Source: Ochotona curzoniae (lineage: Eukaryota; Chordata; Mammalia; Lagomorpha; Ochotonidae). Taken from it: a DNA stretch of 64,000 nucleotides. Both the position numbers and the translations under genes were made by a program. The notes under the pieces are model-generated. The model was not told the origin of the DNA and made no database searches. It was given only the letters and a program-made list of their open reading frames with translations. Below, piece by piece: positions 1 to 10,562 of the stretch. The DNA is taken from contig NW_024466218.1 of NCBI RefSeq assembly GCF_017591425.1, forward strand, positions 10,120,001 to 10,184,000, in the 5' to 3' direction. Each line of letters opens with the position of its first letter. Within the stretch, counting starts at the first letter, position 1.

Positions 1-610
1 ACCTTTATTTCCGCGCTCACATGAATTTCAAAAAGAAAAAAAAATGCACACTGTCCAATTATTCCCAATTCATTTCAGGAAGCCACAAACCTCCGGGAGT
101 CCTTCAGATCACGCTCTGAACAAGCCTTCCTGCACCTGTTTCCAAATGAATGTACCCCCGTGTCAGAAACAGCCTAGCGTTCCAAGCTCACTCCTTCCTA
201 AGCATACTCCAGAAACCCTGCGCCGGGAAACACTTGCCAGCGAGGGAGGGGCTGGGCTGAGGGGAAGGGGCAAAGGCTCTCGAAACCACAGCCACGCGAG
301 GCGCAAACACAAAGGACGCCGGTGACCTCCCCCCAACCCTGCTCTGGCCCGGTACCCACCGTGGCACGCAGCAGAAAGGTCTCGGGCAGCTCGTCTGCAA
401 TTCTGCTTGGAGCCCCCCACTTTCCATCTTCTTGGAAACCAAAGCGGTTGCCGTTGCTACTGCAGCTCCCCGCCCCACAGCCGTCTGTGTGCGACGCGGA
501 GCTAGACTCTCAGCTCCCAAGGCCAGGACCTCTAGCAGCGCCCAGGCTGAAGCTTTGTGGCCGTGAGACTAGTGCCACCCCAGAAAGAGAAACACAAACG
601 CGAGCGCACA

Positions 611-641
611 CCACACACACACACACACACACACACACACC
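611..641. repeat. (CA)n microsatellite
   Basis: An uninterrupted CA dinucleotide run lies inside the CpG island, in NOL4 intron 1. Confidence 0.95.
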
Positions 642-709
642 ATCTGATCGCGCCCAAACGCACCTCTCTTTGTTGCTCATCATCTATCTGCGGCTTTTAT
701 TTGTGGAAC

Positions 710-763
710 GGGGAAGTGAGGAAGGGAGTGGGGGAGGTGCGGGGGAGGGGGGCTGGGGAGGAC
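710..763 (+). other. G-rich strand segment with G-quadruplex potential
   Basis: The plus strand carries successive G runs (GGG, GGGGG, GGGGG, GGGGGG, GGGG) separated by 1-6 bases, which satisfies the usual four-run G4 pattern. It lies in NOL4 intron 1 on the non-template strand of a plus transcript and the template strand for NOL4. Confidence 0.6.
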
Positions 764-1398
764 GTATCTCCAGGACCTTATCTGCAATCTAAACAGCCCT
801 GGCCGCCTGCTCCCGGGGTATCCAGGCGTTCGCACTGCCCCGGGGCTCGCGGCCAGAAGGTCTAACAATAAAGCCCGGTAGCTAGTCCCGGGGAAAAGCC
901 CTCACGTCTGCCCGCGACCGCCACACTCGGGCTTTGTGCCAATAAGGAGACACTGTCGCCTATCGATCAGAATCGTCTGTTATCAAGAGCGTGCGGCTGG
1001 GGTTCCAGCCTGGCCTTTATGCGCGCCGCGGCACACGCGCCAGGCGCCCGGCGAAGGACGTGGGACAATGGCTCAGTCTGAGGACGCCGGACGCTGCCCC
1101 GGGCGGGGAAGGAGGCTAGGCGACCGGTCCCAGAGCCTGGAAGCGTGGAGGGCGGCGGGCTCCGGAGGTGCGCGCTGCCGCTTTAAAAATAAAGGACCAC
1201 AAAGACGCCACGGTGGGGGGTGGAGGGGAGGGAATCGCGTCTGGTTGTTGCGAGTGGGGACGACTTGAGGAGGGGGTTGCGGAGGGTGGGGGGCACACGA
1301 GCCAACGGTGGCTCGCGGCTCCCCGGCTCTCCCCATCCCCCCACCCCTCCGGCTCCGCAGGGCTGCTCGGGCAGACAAATAACAGTGGCAGGCGAGTC

Positions 1399-1404
1399 AC
1401 TCAC
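1399..1404 (-). other. NOL4: Splice donor of NOL4 coding exon 1
   Basis: On the minus strand the sequence right after the last exon codon is GTGAGT, a full-consensus 5' splice site. The NOL4-type protein sequence stops matching here: the read-through frame turns into proline/glycine-rich low-complexity sequence. Confidence 0.93.
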
Positions 1405-1668
1405 CGTGGTCTTGACCGGCACGTAGAGCACTTGCTTGGCTGCACCGCCTCCCCCGCGGACCTCGTCCGGCTGGCCCAGCTGGAAGCCCTTCGATTTCAC
1501 CCAGAATTTAAATTTGGCGTTGTCCGTGGAGCTCGACTCGGAGCCGTTGAGGAGCTGGACGATCCGCTCGTATTTCTTACGGGTCACCGTCTTGGTCTTG
1601 CCTGAGTCCCCGTAAGTCCTGAGGCACCAGTCCTGGAACTGGCGGTACATGTCGCGCTCGCTCTCCAT
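1405..1668 (-). CDS. NOL4: NOL4 coding exon 1 (N-terminal 88 residues of nucleolar protein 4)
   Basis: Read on the minus strand, this exon starts MESERDMYRQFQDWCLRTYG and ends in LYVPVKTT, which I recognise as the N-terminus of vertebrate nucleolar protein 4. NOL4 is a nucleolar/nuclear protein expressed mainly in brain and testis; its molecular role is poorly defined and NOL4L is its paralogue. The 88 residues are rich in Lys/Arg (TVTRKKYERI, KFKFWVKSK) and carry a Gly run (RGGGGAA). The ATG at 1668-1666 has a strong Kozak context (A at -3, G at +4). It is the first in-frame Met after an in-frame TGA at 1731-1729, with no other ATG between, which fixes the start. The exon ends with a complete codon (ACG, 1407-1405) followed directly by GTGAGT, so the intron is phase 0. 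The remaining exons lie left of the window. No frameshift or missing residue is seen. Identity is from memory of the family; no search was run. Confidence 0.95.
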
Positions 1669-2060
1669 GTTCCCCCCCAACGGCGCTCGGCCCGCCGGCC
1701 GGATGCTCCCAGCGCACTTCGCACCTGTTCACCCCGGGCTCATGAAAAATGCAGCCCCGGCCAGGATGCAGGGACGCGAGGTCCCGGCCACCGCGGAAGC
1801 CTGCCTCGGGTGGGGGTGAGGGGGAGCGGGGTGGGGAGTAACGGGCAGAGAGGGGAGGAGGGTCCAGTTGGGCACGGGTAATCAATGCCCAGTGCTAGCC
1901 AGTCTGGCTCATTTGTAATTGCAGCGGAGGGCTAGGGCGCTCATCCCGTCCTCTCAGCGACCCGGCTCTTTTAATATGGTGTGTCCAGGACCATCCCAGT
2001 CGCGTTTGGCCCAGAGGAGTTGGATTCTGAATAATTAAAATCCCATTCCTTGGTTTATTA
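1669..2060 (-). promoter_or_regulatory. NOL4: NOL4 5' UTR and proximal promoter (TSS not determinable)
   Basis: This CpG-rich DNA lies directly upstream of the NOL4 start codon. An in-frame TGA at 1731-1729 closes the reading frame, so the segment is untranslated. Around 1968-1980 the minus strand reads ATATTAAAAG, a weak TATA-like element. At 2029-2070 there are AATAATTAAAA and TTATTAAAAA runs, typical of homeodomain-type binding sites. No initiator can be assigned by eye. A CAGE or 5'-RACE track would place the start site. Confidence 0.6.
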
Positions 2061-3253
2061 AAAATCTCAATATTGACCTGCAGTGGTCCCTCGACGCCTC
2101 ACCCCGTGGCTGCGTCCCAGGCAGGGCAGATGGAGCGCTCGCGTGCGCCCGGGAGAGCTTCCCCAAGCCGCTGGCCCCGCGCGGTCCAGGAGCGAGAGCT
2201 GCGCCGCTCCCGAAAGCAGCCGCCGCCGCCGGGCCGAGCGCCCGCCCGCCTGCCCGCCCCGAAGGGCACGCGGGGCCCGGGGCTCTCCTTGCTCCTGCGT
2301 CCGGCTCCGGCTCGGGCCTTCCCTGCCGACCGGCGTCAGGGGACTAGAAAAACACAAAGTTCTTACCTGTCATGTCTTTTAAGCCTATCAAATCCCCATT
2401 TACAGGATTTTTTTAAGGGGGAGAGAGGAGGCGCAAAGCCAGGTAATTTTCAAAGGTTTTTAAAATATGGTTTCTTCAGATGCATGTGGGCTCAAGGGCG
2501 GCCCCGCTTTGAGGTTCCCAGGAGTGAAGTTCCAGAAATAAGCCAAGCTTTCCGAGAGGGTTTGGGCGTTAGTTCCCAGGGCCGGCTGGAGTGCCCCAAA
2601 CAGATCTCGGTTCCTGGAGGACGTGGGCACGCTGGCAGGCCGCTGGCCGCGGGGCTCCGGGATAAACACGGTCCCCAGCAGGCGCTCCTCGCGTTCCGGC
2701 GGAATTGGGTGCCCAGCAAAGAAGTTTAGGACACGGAGGCTTGAAACCCTTGGCAAGAAATTGTAACGAACGGAGGCATCGTTCCCCACCCCTGCCTGGT
2801 CACAGTTTGCAGTCCACACGGGAGGTTTCGCTCGCCGCTTTTCCCCCACGCCACGTCACGGACACCCCCTCCACCGCGCAGGGATGCCAGGTACGACTTC
2901 CTCCGGACGATTTCCTCAGGCGAATCAAGTCAGCGGTTCTTCCATTCAGGATCCCCATCCGCGTGCTCCAGGGCTGCAAACAGGACTTCCCATCCTCCTC
3001 GCGCCGCGGCGGCGGCCACCGCTCCTCTTTATTCTACTCTCGGCCGAGGCCCGCGCCCGTCCCAGGGAGCGGTTGTGCCAGGAAGGCTGCCCGGCCGGCG
3101 CCCGGCGCCTGCTCAGGGTCCCAGCCCAGCGTCGCCACTCGTCGTCGCCTCCCAGACGAAAAGCCCCGAGTGGGAAGGCGGAGTGCTGGTCCCCACCGCG
3201 CTGCAGCTGGCCCTGGCACTTGCAAAATGGTCAGTGGCTCCTGCTCGGCCAGG

Positions 3254-3318
3254 CTGTGTGTGTGTGCGCGCGCGTGTGTGTGAGGGAGCCGGGGTGTGCG
3301 GTGTGTGTGTGCGCGCGT
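3254..3318. repeat. Two (TG)n/(CG)n alternating purine-pyrimidine tracts
   Basis: GT runs passing into GC runs occur at about 3254-3282 and again at 3301-3318. Alternating TG/CG is the classic Z-DNA-prone composition. Confidence 0.85.
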
Positions 3319-3399
3319 CTCCGGGAAGGTCTCGCGGCGGCTGGAGCCGGGACTGACAGCCCGGGCGGAGCGCGAACAGCTCCACACACGAAACCTCTC

Positions 3400-3465
3400 G
3401 CCTCTCCCCTCACCCCCACCCCTCCCACTCCCCTCTCCTCCCACCCTCCCCTCCCCGGCCCCTTT
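3400..3465 (-). other. C-rich/G-rich homopyrimidine-homopurine tract
   Basis: About 65 bases are almost entirely C and T on the plus strand with repeated CCC-CCCCC runs. The minus strand therefore has G4 and triplex potential. It lies immediately beside the CCAAT/CRE cluster. Confidence 0.65.
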
Positions 3466-3469
3466 CAAG

Positions 3470-3575
3470 CTCTGTGATTGGCCAATGGGACAAAAGTTTC
3501 TGTGGAGACGGCTGGGCGCTGACGTCACGGGCAGAATTGTCCCATTTAGGGATCCCGGGGGCAGTGCGCATGCTG
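3470..3575. promoter_or_regulatory. Distal promoter-like motif cluster (CCAAT pair, CRE, NRF1-like)
   Basis: Within about 100 bp are ATTGG at 3477-3481 abutting CCAAT at 3482-3486 (NF-Y-type boxes facing both ways), a perfect palindromic CRE TGACGTCA at 3520-3527, and TGCGCATGCT at 3565-3574 (NRF1-like). This grouping is typical of TATA-less CpG-island promoters. It sits 1.8-1.9 kb upstream of the NOL4 ATG. It could drive an upstream non-coding NOL4 first exon (minus) or a divergent transcript (plus); the sequence alone does not decide. Confidence 0.6.
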
Positions 3576-3650
3576 CAGGCTGCAGGTTAGAGGCAGAAGG
3601 AGGTAGTAGCTGGCCGGGCGGCAGCCAGGTGGCGGAAAGGAGCTATAGCA

Positions 3651-4795
3651 GCATCCAGGTGGGGGGACGACTCCAGCAGGGTTTCCATGGAGATTCCTCT
3701 GGGTCTAGCCTAAAAACAGCAGATCAGCTGACTCCATTAGCTCAGGACCTAATTACTGCTTATTGGAGCAACAAATGAGGGAGAGGACCAGCTGCAAAGG
3801 AAGAATTTGTATCTGCCCCCACCCCATCGCCTCCTTTCTCCTCCTCTCTCCATTGCTCTGGAGTCCCGGGTGAATTCTCATTAAGTTGCAGGATTCCGGC
3901 AAGAGCAACTTCCCTTAACCAGAGGCCACCCTGACTGCTTTTAGTCTTTTTTTATTTCCTCCTTTTTCTATAGAATATATATACTAAAATAAATCAGCTG
4001 TCCCAAGTCCTGGGATATTTGCCCAGTCTTAGAGCTCAGAGAATCCACTGTCCAATAGACATCACAAGTGTATCTAATAAAAATGTGTTGAGGGTATCAC
4101 TTTCAGTTTATTGAATTAGATATAATGTTTTAGGTCTTTCACACACACACACACACACACGGTTTCACAAACCCGTGTGCCGTGTTTGGGACAAACATGA
4201 GCCAGAGCAGCTTTGAATCTCTCAGTGTGTATACACGTGGTCTACCTAACAGCAACCATTTGAAACTTTCCCTTGTGGACTCACACTGGAGATAATTTAA
4301 ATTTAAAAAAATTAGCTTTTGTTCTATACTGATTGGTGTTTCCTAATAGTTTCTAGAAACATTCATCCCAAAGTGAGCTAGCTCTGCAGAATTTATTTCT
4401 CTAATCATTACACCTTAGTTCACAATTTGGAGTCTATTTGTTTGTTTGTTCTGTAGCTTTTTCATCTGAAAAGTCACCCTATCATGTCTAAGAATCATTC
4501 AGGTATATTTGCAGCCCCTTAAAGTCTTCCTTTTGCATTAGAGAAAAAAAAATGTCTGAATAGTATCTTTCACTGTTTAAAACTCTTTTCATAAAACTTA
4601 CACTTTACAATGGCATAGAGTGGTTAAAATGTGCCACCTGAAACGTGTATGAAAAAATATTTTACTGTATCTAACACACGTTAATATATATCATACTTTT
4701 TCAGCTTTAGGTTTTATTATTCGGTAAAGAATGATCCCAACTAAATGAACTTATTCTATGACCAATGAAAGGTTAATTTGTTTGATAAGCATTAT
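3651..4795. other. Non-coding upstream flank, with a (CA)10 microsatellite
   Basis: CpG density falls away here. A (CA)n run lies at 4140-4160. No gene and no identifiable transposon seen. Confidence 0.6.
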
Positions 4796-4796
4796 G

Positions 4797-4932
4797 CAGG
4801 GGGAAGGGAGAGAGATATGTGGGAAGAGAGAGAATATTTTCCATTCATTTGTTTGTTTCACAAATGGCTGGGATGACTGGAGTTGGGCCAGGCTGACTCC
4901 AGGAGCATGGAGCTCCATCTGTATCTCTCATG
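4797..4932 (-). repeat. CSINE fragment, old
   Basis: A purine-rich GAGAGA segment is followed by the antisense SINE body: CAAATGGCTGGGATG, the GGGCCAGGCTGA core and GGAGCATGGAGCT. Both ends are decayed. Confidence 0.6.
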
Positions 4933-5767
4933 TGGCCTTCAAAGGCACGAAAGCACGAAATAAGAAGATACTGAATTTGAAGGAGGAGGGCGCTCTGATA
5001 TGGCATGCAAGAGTTTGATATGGATTGCAGTTGTATCTCCCCACTGCACCACAATATTATCCACCTGGCAAATCACAGTTTGGAAAACAGTATTTTGCAT
5101 TATAATACCTCACTCCTCAAATGTTTTCATGAATATGTTTCATTGTTCAAATAGAAGCTTGATTAGAAACCCTTGAAAGTTCATATTCTAGTGTTTTGCC
5201 AATAACTTCAGCACAATGAGCAATGCACACAGTAAGGGCTAAATAAATATATATGTATAAAGTTAGTAGATTAATGGAGTAAGGAGAAAGGGAAGTAGGG
5301 GGAGAAGAGACAGACAATCCTGATCCATTCCTGTTGATTTTACTGGCTGGTGTTTTACACGAAGTTGGTCTCCACTTAAGGAAACGCCAGGACCTCACCA
5401 AATGCATGTGTTCATCACTTTTATAGCTACACTTGAACATGATAATATATTTAAATTAGGACTCCATAGGCAAAATACAAACATATACCATCAGGCACCA
5501 GTTGTATGGAACCGATTGATATAGAACTCTCCCCCAAAACACACAGATATTAAATAGAGCAAAGAAAGAGGTGAATGATTAAGTCCTGGAGAAATACCCA
5601 TGCGGTGAAGAAATAAGGAGCCCTGGCTCCTGTAAGGTCAAGCTTCTCATGGTTCTGTGGATGCCTCCCCGCCCTCCCATCCCTCCACCCCTGCCATGGA
5701 TTCCATAATGTGATTGACTCGACCATCTAGGTATTGTTTTAAACTGTGAGTCAACCTCTTTCATCAT

Positions 5768-6027
5768 GTCTTTTTAAATTAACTAATTATTTGAAAGGCA
5801 GAGAGGGCAAGAGAGTGAAAGCTCTTCTGTCCACTGACCCATTCTCAAAATTGTTGAAAGAGCCGGGTCTTGGCCACACTGACTTCAGTCAGAAACCAGG
5901 AACCCCCCTCCTGGACTCCCAAATGAGTGGCAGGGATGCAAGTGTTTGGACTTGGACCAGTACTCCAATGGGAGATGCCGAAATCTCAAGTAGGGCTTAA
6001 CCAAATGTATCACAGTGCCAGTCCCAC
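5768..6027 (-). repeat. CSINE, diverged copy
   Basis: The antisense order is intact: tail-side TATTTGAAAGGCAGAG, body with CAGAAACCAGGAAC, and head ending CACAGTGCCAGTCCC. A read-through frame across it (5746-6000) is not a gene. Confidence 0.8.
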
Positions 6028-6869
6028 CTTTTTACCCTGTCTCACACACCAAAGAGCATAAGCCCCTGATAAAGTGTTCCTCAACATGCATGTTACAATC
6101 ATGCTTCTCGCTTCAACTTCCCCTAAATTAGATCTTGTTACTTTCACCTACTCCTAAGTCACATTGAGTCTCTTCTTCATCTTTATTATTCATCTATACA
6201 GGTGGTATAAAATTTAACTTGACAGTTATACAAAACATTTTCTTCACCATTGCATCTCTACAGAATATCTCATCAAAAAAATGTGACCCTTTACTGCACA
6301 TCTTAATACCAGAACGCCACTTGAGCCTGTCCTGGGTCTAGAACCCTACTTGCTTACATAAAAAGGAAGAAAGCAAAGGAAAAGGAAGAAGGGAGAGACA
6401 GAGGGGGAAAGCAGACAATGTTCCAGACAAAATCGTTAATTTCCAAAATTTAAGCTACTATCAACATAACTGTATTATAAAAGTAAATTTTCATTCAACA
6501 TTATGGAGTTTGTATCAAAAATAATCTGGAAAATGTTGTATTCTTGTATCGATCACAAGCAACACTATGATTTCATCAGCAGTAGTTTACAGTGAGGACA
6601 ATGCAAGTTACGCTGTCGTTCAGCAACTATTTCCTGCTCTTAGAGACTCTAAGGCTAGGGTCGACAATTGAATAGATATGGGAGTACCTATACTCCATCT
6701 CATGCAACTTAAATCCTTCAAAGTGAAATAGACAGTGAAAAAGGAAATAGCTGATCAGAAATGTAGGTAAACAATCAAGCATGTAAGACAAGAGAGTTGC
6801 ACACTGTGGTGTGCGTTTTCTTAAGTTTCACTAACTGCTATGGGAAAAGGGGATTGTAAGAATGCAAGC
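6028..6869. other. Non-coding, nothing recognised
   Basis: A/T-rich sequence with a purine-rich AAGGAAGAAAG stretch at 6360-6410. No gene or repeat identified. Confidence 0.5.
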
Positions 6870-7560
6870 GTGGATGCAGGAAGACCAGTTAGGAACCTGA
6901 AGTAGCCACAGACTGTGTTAAATGTTGTGAATGCATCAGAGTGGTGGCTGTGCAAAGGAAAGGACGGATTGTAGATGTGTTGTTAAGGTGGAATAGACTT
7001 TCCTAATTGCAAAGGACTGGATATGTGTTAACCTTCTTTCCTTAAAAACTCTTTATCTTTAAATTCTGACTCTAGAGTTGCTGGAATTATATGGTGGGAT
7101 GTCTAAGACGTGGGCACGAGAGCTAAGACCTTATGAGCTGTATCAGTTCTCTGAAAAAAGATAACCCAGAGAACACCTCTGTCCCTTCTGCCATGTGAAA
7201 GCACGGCAGGAGGATGGCAATGCATGAAGAGGGCTTTCCCCACAAGCCAGATCTGCCTGTCCCATGGTCATTAGCTTTGCAGCTTACAGAACTGCAGGAC
7301 ATAAATGGCTGTCATTTGTAAACCACCCAGCGTACTGCATTTTGTTACAGCAGCCTCAATAGACTAATACGAAGGTGGAATATGTGAGGGAGAGCAAAGA
7401 AAAGATTAAGGATGACTATTTGATTTTTGGCTTCAGCAATATGACTAGCAAAACCATTGACTAAGAGAAGGGAGTCTGAGGGAACAGATTGGGAGTTGGA
7501 GGCTGAGGGAGGAGCAGAAGCAGGTTGGGGTGGAGAGGCAGGAAGAAAGAATTTAATTTC
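6870..7560 (+). repeat. Old mammal-wide interspersed repeat, split by an LTR-like insert
   Basis: GGAAGACCAGTTAGGAACCTGAAGT... and, after the insert, GATTAAGGATGACTATTTGATTTTTGGC... match a common old mammalian repeat that I know by sequence but cannot name with certainty. The two parts are separated by 6996-7371. Confidence 0.5.
6996..7371 (+). mobile_element. MaLR-type LTR fragment (MLT1/MST-like)
   Basis: The 3' half has the typical MaLR end: CTGCCATGTGAAAGCACGGC, a GTAAACCACCCAGC segment, TTTTGTTACAGCAGCCTCAA and the terminal AGACTAATAC. It is flanked by an exact 11-bp direct repeat (AAGGTGGAATA at 6985-6995 and 7372-7382). The 5' boundary is not the canonical TG, so the left part is uncertain. 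Non-coding. Confidence 0.65.
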
Positions 7561-7639
7561 AGAGAAGTTAAATTTGAAATACCAGGAGAGTTCTTCATGT
7601 AGGCATTTGAATATAGAAGCTTGAACTACAAAGAAAATC

Positions 7640-10400
7640 TAAACTGGAGATAAAAAGAAAGGGAATTTAAAGAATGACATTATTTCTACTCACATTCCCT
7701 CCCCCAAAGGAAAATTTTATCTTTTGATATGGGTTTTATGTATACTAATACCATATGACTAAAGCAGAATGGCAGGTATTGAGTAACAGAACTTGTCTTC
7801 CAATGGTACAATACTAGTAGGGAGAAAAACTGAAAAAAAATAGAACAATCTTGATTTATCTTTGCACATAAACTACCAGTGACTTTCCAAATCTTATAAG
7901 CCCATAAAATTATTAAAAATTATAAAAGGAAAATGTGAAAGATACTAGTCAGACTTGTTCCAGAGAAGATCTGATCCTGGAAACATGTGAAATTGAAAAT
8001 ATGAAATTTGAGAATAGCTTGTGAGTAAATCTGCCATTAAAGGGATTAAATGGAGACTTTGAGATGAGTTTGAGATTTGGGGCCCTTTGATAAGACTAGA
8101 GATTGTGGTGGCTGTTGCTTTAAAACCTGATACACTGGGCATTATTATGTATTAAGATGTTTAACAGCCTTTTAGTAACTGGTCCAATGGAAAGGAAGTT
8201 GCAAAGCAAACAAATGTTCAGCCCAATCAGCAACTTAATTATTTTGTGACTTTTTAACATGAAATAGGATAAATGGATAAAAGAGAAATACCTTGCTTAT
8301 GCAGATTAATTTGGGACAGTGGAAATTTGGGACTATGAAAACATTGTCATGAATCAGATTTTATGAGCTGAATTTCAATTTATTGACTCTTCTGTCAAAT
8401 AATTTTGTAAAGGGTATCTGGTAATTTTCTTTATTAATCTATTACTAAAATTTGGTTCACAAAAGAAATGCTTTTGAAAAACATTGCCATTCTGATTTAC
8501 CACTGCTATTACTAAGACAAATTTATTTTTTTTATAAACTATACCATCCCTGCCTTTTTTTTTTTTTTTCATTTCCTAACAAAGTGGGAGAAATCTGATG
8601 TTTGGCTCCAAATGGAATGGCATTTAAATTTGGTAAGATATTCCTTACATGTTAGGCATTGGTTGGAGTTTAATTCCCACAAATAGGTCTGTAAATGAAG
8701 AACAGATTTGATTTGATAGTCTAGTTGACTTGTTAAATGTTTCTTAATTCTAAATGTTTAGCATCTCTTTACTAACGAGTCCATGGTACAGCCAGTTCTT
8801 CCATTTTGATAGGCATATAAGAATTCACTAAACATTCTTGTATCCAACATTTCTGTCTAGCTGCTGGAACTATGATCAAGCCCAAACTTAACAGTCTGGT
8901 GTTCATGTCCGTGAAACAGAGAATAAAATACATTTTTTTCCTGGCCCCAAATATTGCTTTATTTCCCACCAGCCATATGGCTTATCTTTTCTTCCAAAAT
9001 ATATGTCCTAAAACAGTAATCCACATATTCATCTTCAACTCAGTGGACAGTACTATTGTAGAATTTCTAGATTATTTTTAGAATAGTTATCTGGCCTCAA
9101 AAAAAAAAATAAAATCTTTTTGAGGAAGAGGGAGAAACATACCTCTACCTGATTCTCAGCAATTTCCCCCCATATTTCTAGAGTTTCTTTCTGTTGAGTG
9201 AACTAATGCATATCTAACCATCATCATTGACCCCTTGTATGTTATTTATACTACATGACTAATTACTTTAGAGCATTGTCTAACTTGCAAGATAAAAGTG
9301 ATGAGAATGGCACATGGAAATTTCTTGGCTAACGCTACAATCTCTAGAAATAGTTTTTACAGGAGAGCCTTTCAAGCTCAAACATTCAGAATCTACAAAA
9401 TACTGGTAACATTGCTAACTTTAGATTGAGCAAAGCTGAAGGAAAAAGTACCCATTCTTTTCCTGCAACCATACTGAAAGTTTTGACAATAAAAGCAGAA
9501 GAGATAAAATAAACACCTCCCAAACTTATACAAAAGTCTCTAATTGGGTGTCTTGACCAGAAAGCAAAGCAAGCATTCAGAAGTTCCAGACATTTAAGTT
9601 CTTATTGTAGTTCACTTTATGTTTTGGAAATTAAAGCTCCAGATAAGAAAAAAAAAAATAAGCGTTCGTCTTATACACAGAAATAACCTTTTAAGCAATT
9701 CTATTAAAAATGTCTGCTTTGCTGATTCTCCTAACCTGGCAGTGCAGAGAAGTAACAAGGGAGTGACAAATTTCCACTTATCTTAAAATTAATTTCATAT
9801 TGAACTGACCTTCAAGCTACAGTATTACACATTTGTGCATGAGATACAAATTTTCTGATAAATAGTTCAGCACAAGTTATTAACAACCCCACCAGGTACA
9901 ATGAAGCTATGCACCAATCAAATCTGTAAGATTCGTTTAAGTCACTAGGTTATAATTTGATATTATTGGAATATAGAAGGGGGAATGAAATTAAAGCTTT
10001 AGATAAGAGAGTCATTACTAGAAAATGGATTTCAAGGTCAGCATGTTTCAAACAGTATTTATATATGTGTTCATTTAAAACAAAAAGTACGTATTTAAGA
10101 GCAACCAAATAGGAGCATTTAGAGATGTCCAAACACAAAGAACCAACTCTGATACTAACTTAGTATAAAAAGAACAAAACTTATATTTCAGAAGTGTTTT
10201 AAAACTGGTCACAATAACCACTAGTGGGAGAGGTCAGGACAGTGGTTACATTGGTGGTGGTCACTGGAAAAGGTCACTGGAATGAGATTTGAAAATATTA
10301 ATTAACATTCCGTTGCAAATGACATGGATGGTTCACTTAATAAAAATTCATTGAGCCATATACTGTTGATCACAATATAAAAATGTAATTTAGAAAAGCA
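7640..10400. other. Long unannotated A/T-rich interval without recognisable repeats
   Basis: No SINE, L1 or LTR is recognised in about 2.8 kb, in a window where SINEs otherwise occur about every 1-1.5 kb. Poly(T) at 8557-8570 is the only low-complexity feature. Short open frames (up to 69 codons) look random. Confidence 0.5.
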
Positions 10401-10402
10401 AC

Positions 10403-10562
10403 GTGAATGGGCATCTGGTACAATGGTTAGGGTCGCATTTGGGGCACCAGCATCCTGTTTGAGAGTTCCGAGATTTGAGTCCCAGCTGTGTTCCTGATTC
10501 TGGTTGCCTGCCAGTGTGCTTGAGGTGTGCTGTGAGTGATCGCACACATCCATGAATGGGGA
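10403..10562 (+). repeat. CSINE 5' half, old
   Basis: The head GGGCATCTGGTACAATGGTTAGGGTC is followed by a GAGTCCCAGCTGTG block in tRNA-like order. The copy stops before the A-rich tail. Confidence 0.6.

Larger units (their letters stand above)
1..1398 (-). other. NOL4: Start of NOL4 intron 1 (non-coding)
   Basis: This is the downstream side of the exon 1 splice donor, running off the left edge. It is CpG-rich to about 220 and contains a (CA)n tract and a G-rich strand segment. No further exon of NOL4 is recognisable. Confidence 0.8.
220..3650. promoter_or_regulatory. CpG-island cluster spanning NOL4 exon 1, intron 1 start and upstream region
   Basis: CpG dinucleotides are frequent throughout this stretch, densest at about 230-560, 780-1170, 1290-1870, 2080-2350, 2820-3380 and 3500-3640. 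They are rare in the remaining 60 kb except in young SINEs and a few short segments. Simple repeats interrupt it at 611, 3254 and 3300. The long open frames here on both strands, up to about 220 codons, are what stop-poor GC-rich DNA gives by chance. They show no family resemblance except the NOL4 exon. Confidence 0.9.

Noticed and set aside
322..792. 156-codon and similar long frames in the CpG island (also 2073-2729, 2884-3477 and 3528-3034)
   Set aside because: They arise from GC-rich, stop-poor DNA, are proline/arginine/serine-rich, run through simple repeats and overlap each other on both strands. No family resemblance.
1183..1404. Read-through of the NOL4 frame beyond codon 88
   Set aside because: A perfect splice donor sits at the point where the protein stops looking like NOL4, so the extension is intron.
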